This document shows positions 50,444 to 59,787 of a stretch of DNA of 64,000 bases, in pieces. Location of the stretch: positions 1-64,000 of the forward strand of contig CAZOVB010000010.1 of assembly GCA_964583095.1 (NCBI GenBank). Reading direction: 5' to 3'. Within the stretch, counting starts at the first letter, position 1; each line of letters opens with the position of its first letter. The stretch is from CAZOVB01 sp964583095 (lineage in GTDB: Bacteria > Planctomycetota > Phycisphaerae > SM23-33). Both the position numbers and the translations under genes were made by a program. The notes beneath the pieces are model-generated. The model saw only the letters and a program-made list of their open reading frames with translations. It made no database searches and was not told where the DNA came from.

Positions 50444-51774
50444 CGCTGGACCAACCGGCGAAGTGAACCGAGGGGGTCCGAGGAGTCCGAAGCCGACGCG
50501 TCGGGGCGCCGGGGAAGGTGGCGATAGACCCCGTAGGCAGCGATCAGATCCTCCCCGGAAAGCTTCACCGGGGGGTAGTCCGGATGGATCGATTCGAGCA
50601 CGGCGATGTCCGAGCCGAGCCGGAGGCGCTTCAGACGAGAAAGCCTCGCACCGGTGGAAGGATCCTGGTAGATCACCACGGCCGGCTCGCCGCTTCGGCC
50701 CTGACGGGCCGGGTCCACGATGATCAAATCCCCGTCGTGGTAGCGGGGGGCCATCGAGTCTCCCCGGACCCGAACGGCAAAGGCTCCTTCGGGGGCATCG
50801 GAAAACGCGACGAAGGATTCGGCCCAGCCGGGGGGGAACTGCTCGGCCTGGAGCGTGTCGGTCCCTGCACCGGCGGCGATGTTGTCGATGATGGGAACGA
50901 AGTGGGGCCTCCAGTCCTGTCCCGCCGGCAGGTCCGGCTCGCAGACTTCCACAAACCCCTGGCCGGCCCCGCCGGCTTCGGCTCGACCAGGCCCGCCGGT
51001 CGCTGCCGTCCCAGACGGTGCATTCTCCCGGGTGATAAGCCCCTGGATGTACGCCAGGGCCTGGAGGCACTGCGTGTGTGTCAAAGAGGCCAGCAGTTGC
51101 TCGATGCGCTGGAGGATCTCGCCGCGCGTGGCAGGCGTCTGAAAAGCAGAGGGCTCGGGCAGGGCGTCCGAGCGGAGCTGTCCCGGGCCCAACCCGAGGA
51201 TCTGCTCCAGCCGGGCCGACTCGCCCGCAGAGGGCGTCTGTTCGTCAATCTCCCACAGGAGCAGTCGTTGGGTTTCGATGCCCAGCGTCTCGGCCAGGGC
51301 GGCCGGGGCGATCCCGTTGCGTTGCCGCACGGTTCGCAGCCTGCGACCCGAGAATTCCTTGGCCCGCGTCCAGAGGAGGTCTTCGGTCTCCACATTCAGG
51401 GCCTCTGCGAGCTTCCGACTCTGGGCCGGCTCGGGCAGGGCCTGTCCTGATTCGAAGGCCTCGAGCTTCCCGGCGGTGATTCCCGTTCGAGAGGCCAAAT
51501 CTTCCCGGCGAAGATTGCGCCGGCTGCGGAGGGCAGCCAGGCTCTGGGGATCGAACTGCCCGGCCACGGCGTTTCCGGGCTGATAGAACTGCTCGGGAGT
51601 AACGGAGAAGACCTCCGCCAGGCGCGCAACGGTTGGCTTGGAAGGCTTTTGTTTGCCGTGGAGGATTCGGCTGATCGATACGTTGGTCAAGTCCACACGC
51701 TGGGCCAACTCCCTGCCGGTCAGGTTGTGGGCTTTCATGAGACTGCGCAGCTTGTCGGGGTTAAAGGAACGCAT
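50401..51774 (-). CDS. Phage-type repressor: three XRE helix-turn-helix domains and S24 self-cleaving peptidase
   Basis: The 457-residue protein has three successive XRE-like DNA-binding domains: residues 4-60 (TGRELAQRVDLTNVSISRILHG), 76-132 (REDLASRTGITAGKLEAFESG) and about 143-197 (APAALAETLGIETQRLLLWE). A helical linker leads to an S24/LexA-like peptidase from about 290: cleavage site Ala301-Gly302 in IAAGAG, catalytic Ser340 in VRGDSMAPRYHDGDL and Lys382 in RLKRL, 42 residues apart as in lambda CI. It probably represses the divergent operon and cleaves itself after DNA damage. One HTH is usual; three is not. A shared regulatory gap separates it from the operon. Confidence 0.9.
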   Translation of the reverse strand: MRSFNPDKLRSLMKAHNLTGRELAQRVDLTNVSISRILHGKQKPSKPTVARLAEVFSVTPEQFYQPGNAVAGQFDPQSLAALRSRRNLRREDLASRTGITAGKLEAFESGQALPEPAQSRKLAEALNVETEDLLWTRAKEFSGRRLRTVRQRNGIAPAALAETLGIETQRLLLWEIDEQTPSAGESARLEQILGLGPGQLRSDALPEPSAFQTPATRGEILQRIEQLLASLTHTQCLQALAYIQGLITRENAPSGTAATGGPGRAEAGGAGQGFVEVCEPDLPAGQDWRPHFVPIIDNIAAGAGTDTLQAEQFPPGWAESFVAFSDAPEGAFAVRVRGDSMAPRYHDGDLIIVDPARQGRSGEPAVVIYQDPSTGARLSRLKRLRLGSDIAVLESIHPDYPPVKLSGEDLIAAYGVYRHLPRRPDASASDSSDPLGSLRRLVQRHRRPCSRDDSQSA

Positions 51775-51850
51775 CCAATGTCTATCTTCGGGTATTTACT
51801 TTAAATTGCAACAATAAATATGGAGCACGCAGGTTATTTCTGGTGAATGA

Positions 51851-51911
51851 TTAACGTTAAATAGGCTGCAGGGTTAACATATGCCCTTGACATTCTCTTG
51901 AAATATGTTAA
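51851..51911. promoter_or_regulatory. Operator cluster of TTAAC half-sites
   Basis: A perfect 10-bp palindrome TTAACGTTAA lies at 51851-51860. A second, spaced inverted repeat has arms TTAACATAT (51874-51882) and ATATGTTAA (51903-51911). The second repeat brackets the -35 and enters the -10 of the rightward promoter. The shared TTAAC half-site suggests binding by the adjacent multi-HTH repressor. Confidence 0.65.
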
Positions 51912-51914
51912 ACT
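51887..51914 (+). promoter_or_regulatory. Sigma-70-type promoter of the phage-like operon
   Basis: TTGACA (51887-51892) and TAAACT (51909-51914) are separated by 16 bases, about 95-120 bases upstream of the first gene of the operon. The -35 is a perfect consensus and lies between the arms of the inverted repeat, as expected for a repressed early promoter. Confidence 0.7.
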
Positions 51915-52007
51915 AGGGGCGTCGCAAATGAGGGCCTGGGGGACAATCCAGGCAAGGCCATGGGCAAAGGCTCAGAAAACCACCTTTTAAACCAAAGGAG
52001 TATGCGC

Positions 52008-52508
52008 GTGCAGAGGGCACCAGAGAAGACCAGGCAACTCATCGACCCCCTCGAAAGCTGGATGTGGCGACTGGAGCACGCCCTGTCCATCGCCCCGGCA
52101 ACGCTGATCGAGCAGGTCCGGACCGATTACGACCTGGTGGAAGTTCCCCGCCGGGGCAAGCTGCGGGCAGTGGAAAAACTCATCTGTGTTACCGCCCGGG
52201 TTCGTCTGAACCTGTCTCTGCCGCCCCTGCCCCGGGGGGTCCAGCTCAGGCCGCGAGGCGAGCAGTTCCTGCTGGTGGGCCCAGGCTCGTCTCAGCAGGA
52301 ACTCCTGGATCACCTCCTCCAGGACGCCCTGGATCCGCCAACGGTGAGGCTGATCATTCTGCCGGTGCTCATTGGCCAGGGTGAATCGTTCCTGGAAACC
52401 GACGACTGGTTCGCCCTGGGCAAGGACTGGTCGGTTGGCCGGATCCGCTCCAGCGTCGAGGCCATGGGGGTCGTCTGCTCGATCGATCTACACCTGGAGG
52501 CTTCCTGA
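52008..52508 (+). CDS. Protein of unknown function, first gene of the phage-like operon
   Basis: I favour the GTG at 52008, since AAAGGAG ends 7 bases before it; an ATG at 52002 or 51960 would lengthen the 166-residue product. The sequence shows an N-terminal helix (QLIDPLESWMWRLEHAL), basic strands around RRGKLRAVEKLICVTARVRLNLSLP, and a mostly hydrophobic, strand-rich second half (TVRLIILPVLIGQGESFLE). I recognise no family. Position directly after the repressed promoter fits an early regulatory or host-interaction protein. The stop is 1 base before the next ATG. Confidence 0.7.
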   Translation: MQRAPEKTRQLIDPLESWMWRLEHALSIAPATLIEQVRTDYDLVEVPRRGKLRAVEKLICVTARVRLNLSLPPLPRGVQLRPRGEQFLLVGPGSSQQELLDHLLQDALDPPTVRLIILPVLIGQGESFLETDDWFALGKDWSVGRIRSSVEAMGVVCSIDLHLEAS

Positions 52509-52509
52509 T

Positions 52510-52896
52510 ATGGGATCGGTCGTCCCGGGACCCCGGCCCCTGGCCAAGACCTTCATCTGTGCCGTCTGCAGGCAGAAGATCCGCGACCCGCTTTATCGCG
52601 GTCCGGTGGGACACGCACCCCGGGCCCTGTGCCTCGAGTGCTGGCTGGGCCAGTGGCAGCAGATGCTCGATCGGATGCACGCCGGGCGCAACTGGAGCCG
52701 GATCGACGCTGCCCTGGCTCTGATGTGTGCGGGCTTTTCGCTGCGGCAGACGGCCGGCATTCTCGGCCAGGCGCGAAAGACGCTCCTGCGGACGCTCCGG
52801 CGCGAACTGCACAGCTACGAGGAGTTGCCCCACTGGTTCATCGAGCGTCTGGCCCGGCGGGACCGTCGGCAATGGGAGGTGCAGAATGTCGGGTAA
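52510..52896 (+). CDS. Small zinc-finger/HTH protein
   Basis: The 128-residue protein starts at the ATG of MGSVVPGPRPLAKTF right after the preceding stop. Residues of about 17-48 hold two CxxC pairs (FICAVCRQ and LCLECW) that should bind zinc. A helix-turn-helix-like segment follows at about 68-100 (AGFSLRQTAGILGQARKTLLRTLRREL). The tail is basic (RLARRDRRQWEV). It is probably a DNA-binding regulator of the cassette. The end overlaps the next gene by 11 bases. Confidence 0.75.
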   Translation: MGSVVPGPRPLAKTFICAVCRQKIRDPLYRGPVGHAPRALCLECWLGQWQQMLDRMHAGRNWSRIDAALALMCAGFSLRQTAGILGQARKTLLRTLRRELHSYEELPHWFIERLARRDRRQWEVQNVG

Positions 52897-53329
52897 ATGT
52901 TCCAACGTCCGCTATGCCCGGGCGCTTTGCGCCTCGGCCGGGGTGGACCCGGTCTGGATGGCCGACGCCGTCCAGGAGGTCCTGATCGCACTGCATCGCA
53001 ATCGCGGGCGCTTCCGCAAGGCGGCCGCCGCCCGGGCGCTCAAGCGCACCCTCGCCCGCCAGCGGGGGATCCACCAGCGGTCGCTGCCGACCAGGCTGGA
53101 TCGGCTCAAGCAGGTGGGCATCTACAGCCGCCTGCGGGAGAGGATGGTCCTGGCCGAGGCGCGCGAAAAAGGCCCTCTGGGGGCCTTTGACTATCACAGC
53201 AAGATGTTCGCCGTGGAAAACGGCCTCTGCCCGCGATGCGGACGGTGCGGCACGTTCAGCCTGGAAAGCGGCCTGTGCCCGTGTGGCTTTGCCTACGGCC
53301 AGGCACCCCAAGAAAGGAAAACCCGATGA
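52886..53329 (+). CDS. Small protein with C-terminal zinc ribbon
   Basis: A strong GGGAGG precedes the ATG of MSGKCSNVRYARALC, which lies inside the end of the previous gene. The 147-residue product has an N-terminal helical, basic part with ADAVQEVLIALHRNRGRFRKAAAARALKR (sigma-factor-like or HTH-like in feel) and a C-terminal zinc ribbon CPRCGRCGTFSLESGLCPCG. It is likely nucleic-acid binding. The stop overlaps the ParB-like start as ATGA. No named family is assigned. Confidence 0.75.
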   Translation: MSGKCSNVRYARALCASAGVDPVWMADAVQEVLIALHRNRGRFRKAAAARALKRTLARQRGIHQRSLPTRLDRLKQVGIYSRLRERMVLAEAREKGPLGAFDYHSKMFAVENGLCPRCGRCGTFSLESGLCPCGFAYGQAPQERKTR

Positions 53330-53916
53330 ACCTGAAAATTGAGTACGTGGAAGCGGATTCCCTCCTGGCCGCGCCATGGAACCCGCGGAAGATCAGCCGG
53401 GACAATCTCCGCCGGCTGAGCGGACTTCTCGACGCCCACGGATTCGTCATCCCGATCGTCGCCCGGCGGAAAGATCGCCTGGTAGTGGGGGGCCATCAGA
53501 GGCTCCAGGCCAACCGTCTCCGTGAGCATCCCGACCGGACGGTCCCGGTGATCTTCCTGGACGATGCTTCGGACCTGACATGCAAGGCCCTGAACGTGGC
53601 GCTGAACAATCTCGACGCCCAGGGGCATTTCGACACCGAGGCCCTGGGTCGGCTCATCGAGGACCTGACCGTCCAGTCCGGTGACGACCTCAAGGCCCTT
53701 TCACAGATGACGGCGCTTCGGGAGAAGGAGATCGATCTGCTCGGCCGGAGCTGTCAGGGCCTGGAACCGGTGGCTCCGCTGGAAAACGACGCCGAGCCGG
53801 TCTGTCCGGATGTGTTGATCCTCTTCGAGGTCCCACGGGAGCGTTTCGAGGGGCTTCGCCCGGCCCTTGATGATTTCATCTCCCGACACGACCTGGACTG
53901 TTCGATCCGGCAGTAG
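53326..53916 (+). CDS. ParB N-terminal (ParB/Srx-fold) domain protein
   Basis: The 196-residue protein starts at MNLKIEYVEADSLL behind AAAGGAAA. The ParB-like nuclease/CTPase domain is seen as PWNPRKISRDNLRRLSGLL, GFVIPIVARRKDRLVVGGHQR (the GGHxR box), then KALNVALNNLDAQGHFD. The C-terminal third is acidic and unfamiliar. Outside plasmids such domains are frequent in phages next to terminase and DNA-modification genes. Here it precedes the ABC-GNAT fusion by 27 bases. It is too short to be a full partition ParB and lacks its HTH. Confidence 0.88.
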   Translation: MNLKIEYVEADSLLAAPWNPRKISRDNLRRLSGLLDAHGFVIPIVARRKDRLVVGGHQRLQANRLREHPDRTVPVIFLDDASDLTCKALNVALNNLDAQGHFDTEALGRLIEDLTVQSGDDLKALSQMTALREKEIDLLGRSCQGLEPVAPLENDAEPVCPDVLILFEVPRERFEGLRPALDDFISRHDLDCSIRQ

Positions 53917-53943
53917 ATACGCCTTTCTTCTGGAGAATCGCCG

Positions 53944-55208
<1,265 letters not shown>

Positions 55209-55212
<4 letters not shown>

Positions 55213-55706
55213 CCACCCGGCGCAGGAGCAAATACGATGAAGACCTGCTGGTGGAACTGCTGGCCCGGGACCATCTGACTTACCGGGAAATTGCCCGGCG
55301 CGTGGGCGTGAGCGAATCGATGGTCAGCCAGATTGCCTCGGGCAAGACCCGGCCCGACCTGCGGGAACGGATCAGCCGGTGGCTTCATACGCGGCGCGAC
55401 GATGCACTTCGGGCAGGCCAGACGTTCATCCGACCCCTGCTGATGACCCAACTGAAGGTCGCGATGGAGGAAGACGGCGAGACGGCCCGGAAGTGCCGCG
55501 AATTCCTGCTGAATCGCCTGCTCTTTACCCCGCCCGGTGGCCTTGAATCCCCGTCACCCAAGGCCGCGCATCCCATGCCCATGGAGAGGATTCCGGGACT
55601 GGAGAAGAAGGATATCCAGGCGTTCTATCAGTTTCTGGGCGACCGGGAGCAGGTCGAAGAGACACCCGCTGCCGACCAGGTACAACAGGACGCCAGAAGC
55701 TACTGA
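55209..55706 (+). CDS. HTH protein, terminase small-subunit-like
   Basis: The 165-residue protein starts with ATG overlapping the previous stop. Residues of about 10-50 form a helix-turn-helix (YREIARRVGVSESMVSQIASGK), followed by a helical part (LMTQLKVAMEEDGETARKCREFLLNRLL) and a proline-rich tail. The arrangement resembles phage small terminase or insertion-element HTH proteins. In a complete prophage a large terminase would follow; instead the convergent kinase gene begins, with a 7-base overlap, so the phage genes seem to be cut off here. Confidence 0.75.
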
Positions 55707-56488
55707 GACGGGCGGTCTTTCAGTGGGACCTCGAGGGTGAAGCAACTGCCCTGGTTGACGGTGCTCTGGACGCGGATGTCGCCGCCCAGGGCTTGGATGA
55801 TCTCCTGGCAGACCGTCAGGCCCAGGCCGTGACCGCGGATCTCGTCTTCGGCTTCCTTGGCAGTGGAGAAGAACGGCAGAAAAATGCGATTGATATTTTC
55901 GGGTGAAATCCCTACGCCGGTATCGCGGATGACCATCAGGGCTTTGCCGGCCGCCTGGCCAAGCGTGATCTCGATGCGTCGCGGTTTGGAGGCCTCCAGG
56001 ACGGCCCGTCGGGCATTGAGCAGCAGGTTCAGGATGACCTGCTGGATTTCCACCTGCCTTGCCAGAATATACACCGGCTCGGGAGCGTCGATGACCAGTT
56101 CGATGGCGTCCTTTCGCGGGTCGCGGGCCATACCAAGCAGGGCTTGTCGCAGCAAGGCGCCCAGTTCCACCTCTTCGATGCCGGCCTTGTCCCTCCGGGC
56201 CATTCCCAGGATGGCCCGACAGATGTCCGTAGCCCGTTTGCCTCCCTCCGCCGCCCGCTCGATGGCCTTGGGCACCAGGGCCGGGTTCCGCTGGGCCATC
56301 TGCGCGTAATTGATCACCGGGGTGAGGATGTTGTTGAACTCGTGGGCGACCATCGCGGCCATGGTTCCGATGGCGGCAAGGCGCTGGGTATGGCGCAGCT
56401 GCTCGCGGAGCGTGCGGACCTCCTGGCGGAGTTGTGCGATGTCCTGAATGGCAGAAGTTTGCTCAACAGACTTGTCGGATGTGGTCAT
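55700..56488 (-). CDS. Soluble sensor histidine kinase
   Basis: The 262-residue protein begins with a coiled coil (QLRQEVRTLREQLRHTQRL), then HisKA with the His in AAMVAHEFNNILTPVINYAQ, and an HATPase domain (NLLLNARRAVLEA, IRDTGVGISPENINRIF, GHGLGLTVCQEIIQALGG). It has neither sensor domain nor membrane helix and belongs to the NtrB-like type. Input may come from a partner binding the coiled coil. No response regulator is adjacent. It is convergent with the phage-like operon. Confidence 0.92.
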   Translation of the reverse strand: MTTSDKSVEQTSAIQDIAQLRQEVRTLREQLRHTQRLAAIGTMAAMVAHEFNNILTPVINYAQMAQRNPALVPKAIERAAEGGKRATDICRAILGMARRDKAGIEEVELGALLRQALLGMARDPRKDAIELVIDAPEPVYILARQVEIQQVILNLLLNARRAVLEASKPRRIEITLGQAAGKALMVIRDTGVGISPENINRIFLPFFSTAKEAEDEIRGHGLGLTVCQEIIQALGGDIRVQSTVNQGSCFTLEVPLKDRPSQ

Positions 56489-56591
56489 CGATGCCTATCC
56501 TCTTGTGAGTGACGCATCGAACAGGCCGCGCACGTCGCGCGAAGCCTGCAATGCTCTGGCGTACAGAGATCGTATCGGAAGTTTACCCAAA

Positions 56592-56891
56592 ATGGCGCAG
56601 AAAGAAAAGCCTTTGCCGGATTCAGGTTCCACGCTGGAGGCGCTGGTCGACCTGGCCATGGAAGTGGGGCTCACACTTCGCCGCGCCCCGGCCGCTACAG
56701 GCGACACGGAGCATCCCGGCGGGGCGGTGGTGGAACTGAAAGGCCGGCAGATCGTTTTCCTGAACCCGGCAGCGCCGACGCGGGACCAGATCGACGTGCT
56801 GGTTTCGGTCCTGAGTCGCTGCGAAGCGCTGGAAGGGCGGTTCATCCGTCCCGACCTTCGCGAACTGCTCGACGGTGCCGATAAAGACTGA
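56592..56891 (+). CDS. Conserved-looking small protein of unknown function
   Basis: The 99-residue frame starting MAQKEKPLPDSGSTLEAL has two helices (LEALVDLAMEVGLTLRRA and APTRDQIDVLVSVLSRCEALE) flanking strands GAVVELKGRQIVFLNP and ends FIRPDLRELLDG. This helix-strand-helix pattern looks like a real folded protein. It lies upstream of acpS and may share its transcript. No family is recognised. Confidence 0.65.
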   Translation: MAQKEKPLPDSGSTLEALVDLAMEVGLTLRRAPAATGDTEHPGGAVVELKGRQIVFLNPAAPTRDQIDVLVSVLSRCEALEGRFIRPDLRELLDGADKD

Positions 56892-56983
56892 GCTGTCCAT
56901 TTCCCCCGGGCACGGACATCAGGGCCGGGCCGGGTGCCTTGGGGCTTTCGGATCGGGGCGGGGGAGATTATGATCTGCCCATC

Positions 56984-57379
56984 ATGAAGATTATCGCACA
57001 CGGCGTGGACATCGTGGAATGCGACCGCCTGGCCGAGAGCATCGAGCGTCACGGCCGGCGGTTCCTCACGCGCGTCTTTACCGAGACCGAACAAGCCTAC
57101 TGCCGCGGACGCAAGCGGGAAATCGAACACTACGCGGGGCGCTTCGCGGCCAAGGAGGCCGTCATGAAGGTCCTGGGCACCGGATGGCGCAACGGCATCA
57201 GTTGGCTGGATATCGAGGTCCGCAACGCCCCTTCCGGTCAGCCGAAGGTTCACCTGGCCGGACGCTGCCGTGAAATTGCCCAGCAGATCGGCCTGACGGA
57301 GATCTTCCTCTCGATCAGCCACGTTTCCTCCCACGCGGTCGCCTCGGCCATCGGCCAGGGGGCCGGAGCCGAAGATTGA
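56984..57379 (+). CDS. acpS: Holo-[acyl-carrier-protein] synthase
   Basis: AcpS attaches 4'-phosphopantetheine from CoA to the Ser of acyl carrier protein. The 131-residue product starts MKIIAHGVDIVECDRL, with the Mg-binding Asp in GVDIV. The second signature is RFAAKEAVMKVLGTG (Glu of the KE pair), followed by ISHVSSHAVASAI. Length is normal. A TATGAT box lies only about 10 bases upstream, so the transcript leader may be very short. lpxB follows 28 bases later, so acyl-chain and lipid A synthesis are probably linked. Confidence 0.93.
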   Translation: MKIIAHGVDIVECDRLAESIERHGRRFLTRVFTETEQAYCRGRKREIEHYAGRFAAKEAVMKVLGTGWRNGISWLDIEVRNAPSGQPKVHLAGRCREIAQQIGLTEIFLSISHVSSHAVASAIGQGAGAED

Positions 57380-57407
57380 CCTCCCACCTGAGACGAGTCG
57401 TCTGCCC

Positions 57408-58562
57408 ATGAAGTCCAGCAAGCCTGTCATCTTCCTCTCTGCCGCCGAGGCCAGCGGTGATCTGCACGCGGCCAACCTCGCCCGGGCCCTGCAAAAACAC
57501 AGGCCGGACCTGCGCCTCATCGGCGTGGGCGGGCCCCGGATGAAGGCCGCCGGCTGCAAGGTCCTCCTGGACCTGGTGCAGCACGCCGGTATGCTCGGCG
57601 GGCCCCTGCTCCAGTTGCCCTACTGGTTCCGGACGATCCGCAGAATCCAGGGCTGGATCCGCCGGCTTGAGCCGGCCCTGCACATCCCATGCGACTCGCC
57701 GGCTTTGAACTGGCACCTGGCCAAGGCCGGCCAGGCCGCCGGGGCCAAGGTCTTCTACTACATCGCTCCGCAGGTCTGGGCCTGGGCGCCCTGGCGGGTC
57801 AAGAAAATGCGTCGCCTCACCGACCATGTCGGGTGCATCCTGCCCTTCGAGCAGCGATACCTGCGCGACCGCGGGGTGGAGGCTACCTACGTAGGCCACC
57901 CGCTTTTCGACCATCTGCCCGAGCGTCCCGACCCGCTGCCCGACCTGGCCGAGGCGTGGCACGAGGGGACCTGGAACATCGTCTTTGCCCCGGGCAGCCG
58001 AACCGGCGAGCTCAAGGGCAACGTGCGGGCGTTCCTGGCCGTGGCCCGACGCGTCCGGAGGCGATGGAACCGGGCCCGGTGCATCTTTGCCGTGGCCGAG
58101 GCCCAGGCGGCAGACTACATCCGCAAGCTGGCCGGCGATCAGAAAATACAGATCGAAGTGGGGCGCACGCCCGAGTTGCTGGCCGAGGCGCACTTCGCTT
58201 TGGCCAAAAGCGGCACGGTCACGCTGGAGGGAGCCTGGTACGGCGTGCCGATGGTCATTCCGTATCGCACGTCGCGAGGCCTGAGCCTGCTCAACCACCT
58301 CTTCGGGCGATGGGTTGTGGCCACGCCGCACTTCTCGCTGGTCAACATCCTGGCCGGACGTCGCATCGTGCCCGAGCTGATGCCCTGGCACGGCAGCGAC
58401 AAGGTCCTTCACCGGATGGTCCTGGACGTCCTGGACGACCTGGGCTATCTCTACGAGTGCCGGCGCAACCTGCTGGACGTCGTGGATCCGCTACGAGTCG
58501 AGCCGCCCGGAAGCGCCTCGGACAACGCGGCGAAGCTCGCCCTCCGGATGCTCCCGGACTGA
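57408..58562 (+). CDS. lpxB: Lipid-A-disaccharide synthase
   Basis: LpxB joins UDP-2,3-diacylglucosamine and lipid X to form the lipid A disaccharide at the inner membrane. The 384-residue protein shows the full family pattern: AAEASGDLHAANLARAL, GVGGPRMKAAGC, YYIAPQVWAWAPWRVKKM, ATYVGHPLFDHLPE, FAPGSRTGELKGN, KSGTVTLEGAWYGVPMVI and SLVNILAGRRIVPELM. Its presence means that the organism makes lipid A. Length is as expected. It is the second gene of an apparent acpS-lpxB operon. Confidence 0.95.
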   Translation: MKSSKPVIFLSAAEASGDLHAANLARALQKHRPDLRLIGVGGPRMKAAGCKVLLDLVQHAGMLGGPLLQLPYWFRTIRRIQGWIRRLEPALHIPCDSPALNWHLAKAGQAAGAKVFYYIAPQVWAWAPWRVKKMRRLTDHVGCILPFEQRYLRDRGVEATYVGHPLFDHLPERPDPLPDLAEAWHEGTWNIVFAPGSRTGELKGNVRAFLAVARRVRRRWNRARCIFAVAEAQAADYIRKLAGDQKIQIEVGRTPELLAEAHFALAKSGTVTLEGAWYGVPMVIPYRTSRGLSLLNHLFGRWVVATPHFSLVNILAGRRIVPELMPWHGSDKVLHRMVLDVLDDLGYLYECRRNLLDVVDPLRVEPPGSASDNAAKLALRMLPD

Positions 58563-58589
58563 AGCCCTCGAAAGTCCCGCCGCCGCAAG

Positions 58590-58949
58590 TCAGGAAACGC
58601 TCGAACCCGGGGCGACTTCCTGATCCGGGCTGAGCACCACGACCTTTCTGAGCTCATCTGCGCTGGTCTCGCTGGCGGCCAGGAGCATGCCCTGGCTCTC
58701 CAGGCCACGCATCTTCCGCGGGGCCAGGTTCGCCACAATCACGATGCTCTTGCCCACCAGGTCCTGCGGGGCGTAGAACTGCTTGATCCCGGCGATGATC
58801 TGTCGCTCCTGGTCTCCCAGGTCCACCTTGAGCACCAGCAACTTGTCGGCGTTGGGGTGTTCCGAGGCCTCGGTGATCTTTGCCACGCGAAGGTCGAGCT
58901 TGGCGAAGTCGTCGAACTGGATCGTCTCTTTGGCGTTGGATTCTTCCAT
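58590..58949 (-). CDS. Free-standing MetG-beta-type tRNA-binding domain protein
   Basis: The 119-residue protein is an OB-fold EMAP-II-like domain: FAKLDLRVAKITEASEHPNADKLL, VDLGDQERQIIAGIKQFY, LVGKSIVIVANLAPRKMRGLESQGML. This equals the C-terminal part of many methionyl-tRNA synthetases (MetG beta), which dimerises and binds tRNA. The synthetase itself is not in the window, so the domain is encoded separately here. The ATG start is followed by an acidic MEESNAKETIQF leader. Confidence 0.92.
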   Translation of the reverse strand: MEESNAKETIQFDDFAKLDLRVAKITEASEHPNADKLLVLKVDLGDQERQIIAGIKQFYAPQDLVGKSIVIVANLAPRKMRGLESQGMLLAASETSADELRKVVVLSPDQEVAPGSSVS

Positions 58950-58996
58950 GGGTTTCCTTTCTCTGGGCGAAAAAGTGTAGACCCGGAATCTTCATC

Positions 58997-59036
58997 GTGC
59001 AAGGGCTCTTGCACAGCGGGGCGCATCGGATACACT
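58997..59036 (+). promoter_or_regulatory. Promoter with inverted repeat over the -35 region
   Basis: A 7-bp inverted repeat GTGCAAG/CTTGCAC (58997-59003 and 59008-59014) contains TTGCAC as a possible -35; TACACT (59031-59036) follows after 16 bases. The GNAT start at 59048 is only about 12 bases downstream of the -10, so the mRNA could be nearly leaderless. Confidence 0.5.
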
Positions 59037-59047
59037 TTGACTCTGTC

Positions 59048-59530
59048 ATGTTTGGTCGAAAATCCAGATCATTTCAGTTTCAGGATCCCGGTACACTCAT
59101 CGAAGGTGACCTGATGCTCTCGCTGCGCAAGAAGGACCCCGGCGACCCCGGCCGGAACCTTTCTCCCTCCTATACCTTCAACATGATCCACACGCCCACC
59201 GGACGCAAGATGGGTTCGATCAGCCTGCGAGTGGGCCACAGCAAACATCTGACCCATTACGCCGGCCACATCGGCTACGGCGTGGAGGAAGAATTCCGGG
59301 GCCATCGCTACGCAGCCCGTTCCTGCCGGCTGCTGCTGAGCCTTGCCAAGGCCCACGGGCTCGATCCGCTCTGGATCACCGTCAACCCCGACAACGTGCC
59401 CTCCCGCAGGACGTGCGAGATCCTCGGGGCCCGGATGGTGGAAATTGTCGACCTGCCCCCCGATTCGAGCATGTACCGCCAGGGCGAACGCCGGAAGTGT
59501 CGTTACCGTCTTGACCTCGTGGACTTCTGA
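59048..59530 (+). CDS. GNAT-family N-acetyltransferase
   Basis: The ATG of MFGRKSRSFQFQDPGTL begins a 160-residue GNAT. The acetyl-CoA loop region is IGYGVEEEFRGHRYAARSCRLL (a variant of QxxGxG/A), preceded by GSISLRVGHSKH and followed by LWITVNPDNVPSRRTCEILGA. It resembles RimJ/RimL-like acetyltransferases of protein N-termini or small molecules. The gene stands alone. The upstream frame is open for 56 more codons, but no sense is seen there. Confidence 0.85.
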   Translation: MFGRKSRSFQFQDPGTLIEGDLMLSLRKKDPGDPGRNLSPSYTFNMIHTPTGRKMGSISLRVGHSKHLTHYAGHIGYGVEEEFRGHRYAARSCRLLLSLAKAHGLDPLWITVNPDNVPSRRTCEILGARMVEIVDLPPDSSMYRQGERRKCRYRLDLVDF

Positions 59531-59628
59531 CCGCATCGGTTCCAGGCCTTGAGAAGCCCCTGCGGGAGCCTGGCGGAGCAATGACGATCGGAATAATCAT
59601 AATTGCACCGGGTTCGGGCCTCTTCGCC

Positions 59629-59657
59629 TTGTTCGCCCAGGGTCCGGTTCGTATACT
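59629..59657 (+). promoter_or_regulatory. Promoter for the sulfite-reduction operon
   Basis: TTGTTC (59629-59634) and TATACT (59652-59657) are spaced by 17 bases. The leader to the start at 59788 would be about 125 bases. I see no recognisable SAM or other riboswitch in the leader, only a C/G-rich stretch. Confidence 0.55.
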
Positions 59658-59787
59658 CGCTCCCTGTCGGTCCGTTTGGAAATGGGTCTCGCTCGCAGCA
59701 CAGACCGCTTACCAACCGGGCTGCTGTTCCCGGATGGATTAACCGCGCGATCTCTCCGGCTCTCGTATCATTCGGCCTGGAGCCCCC

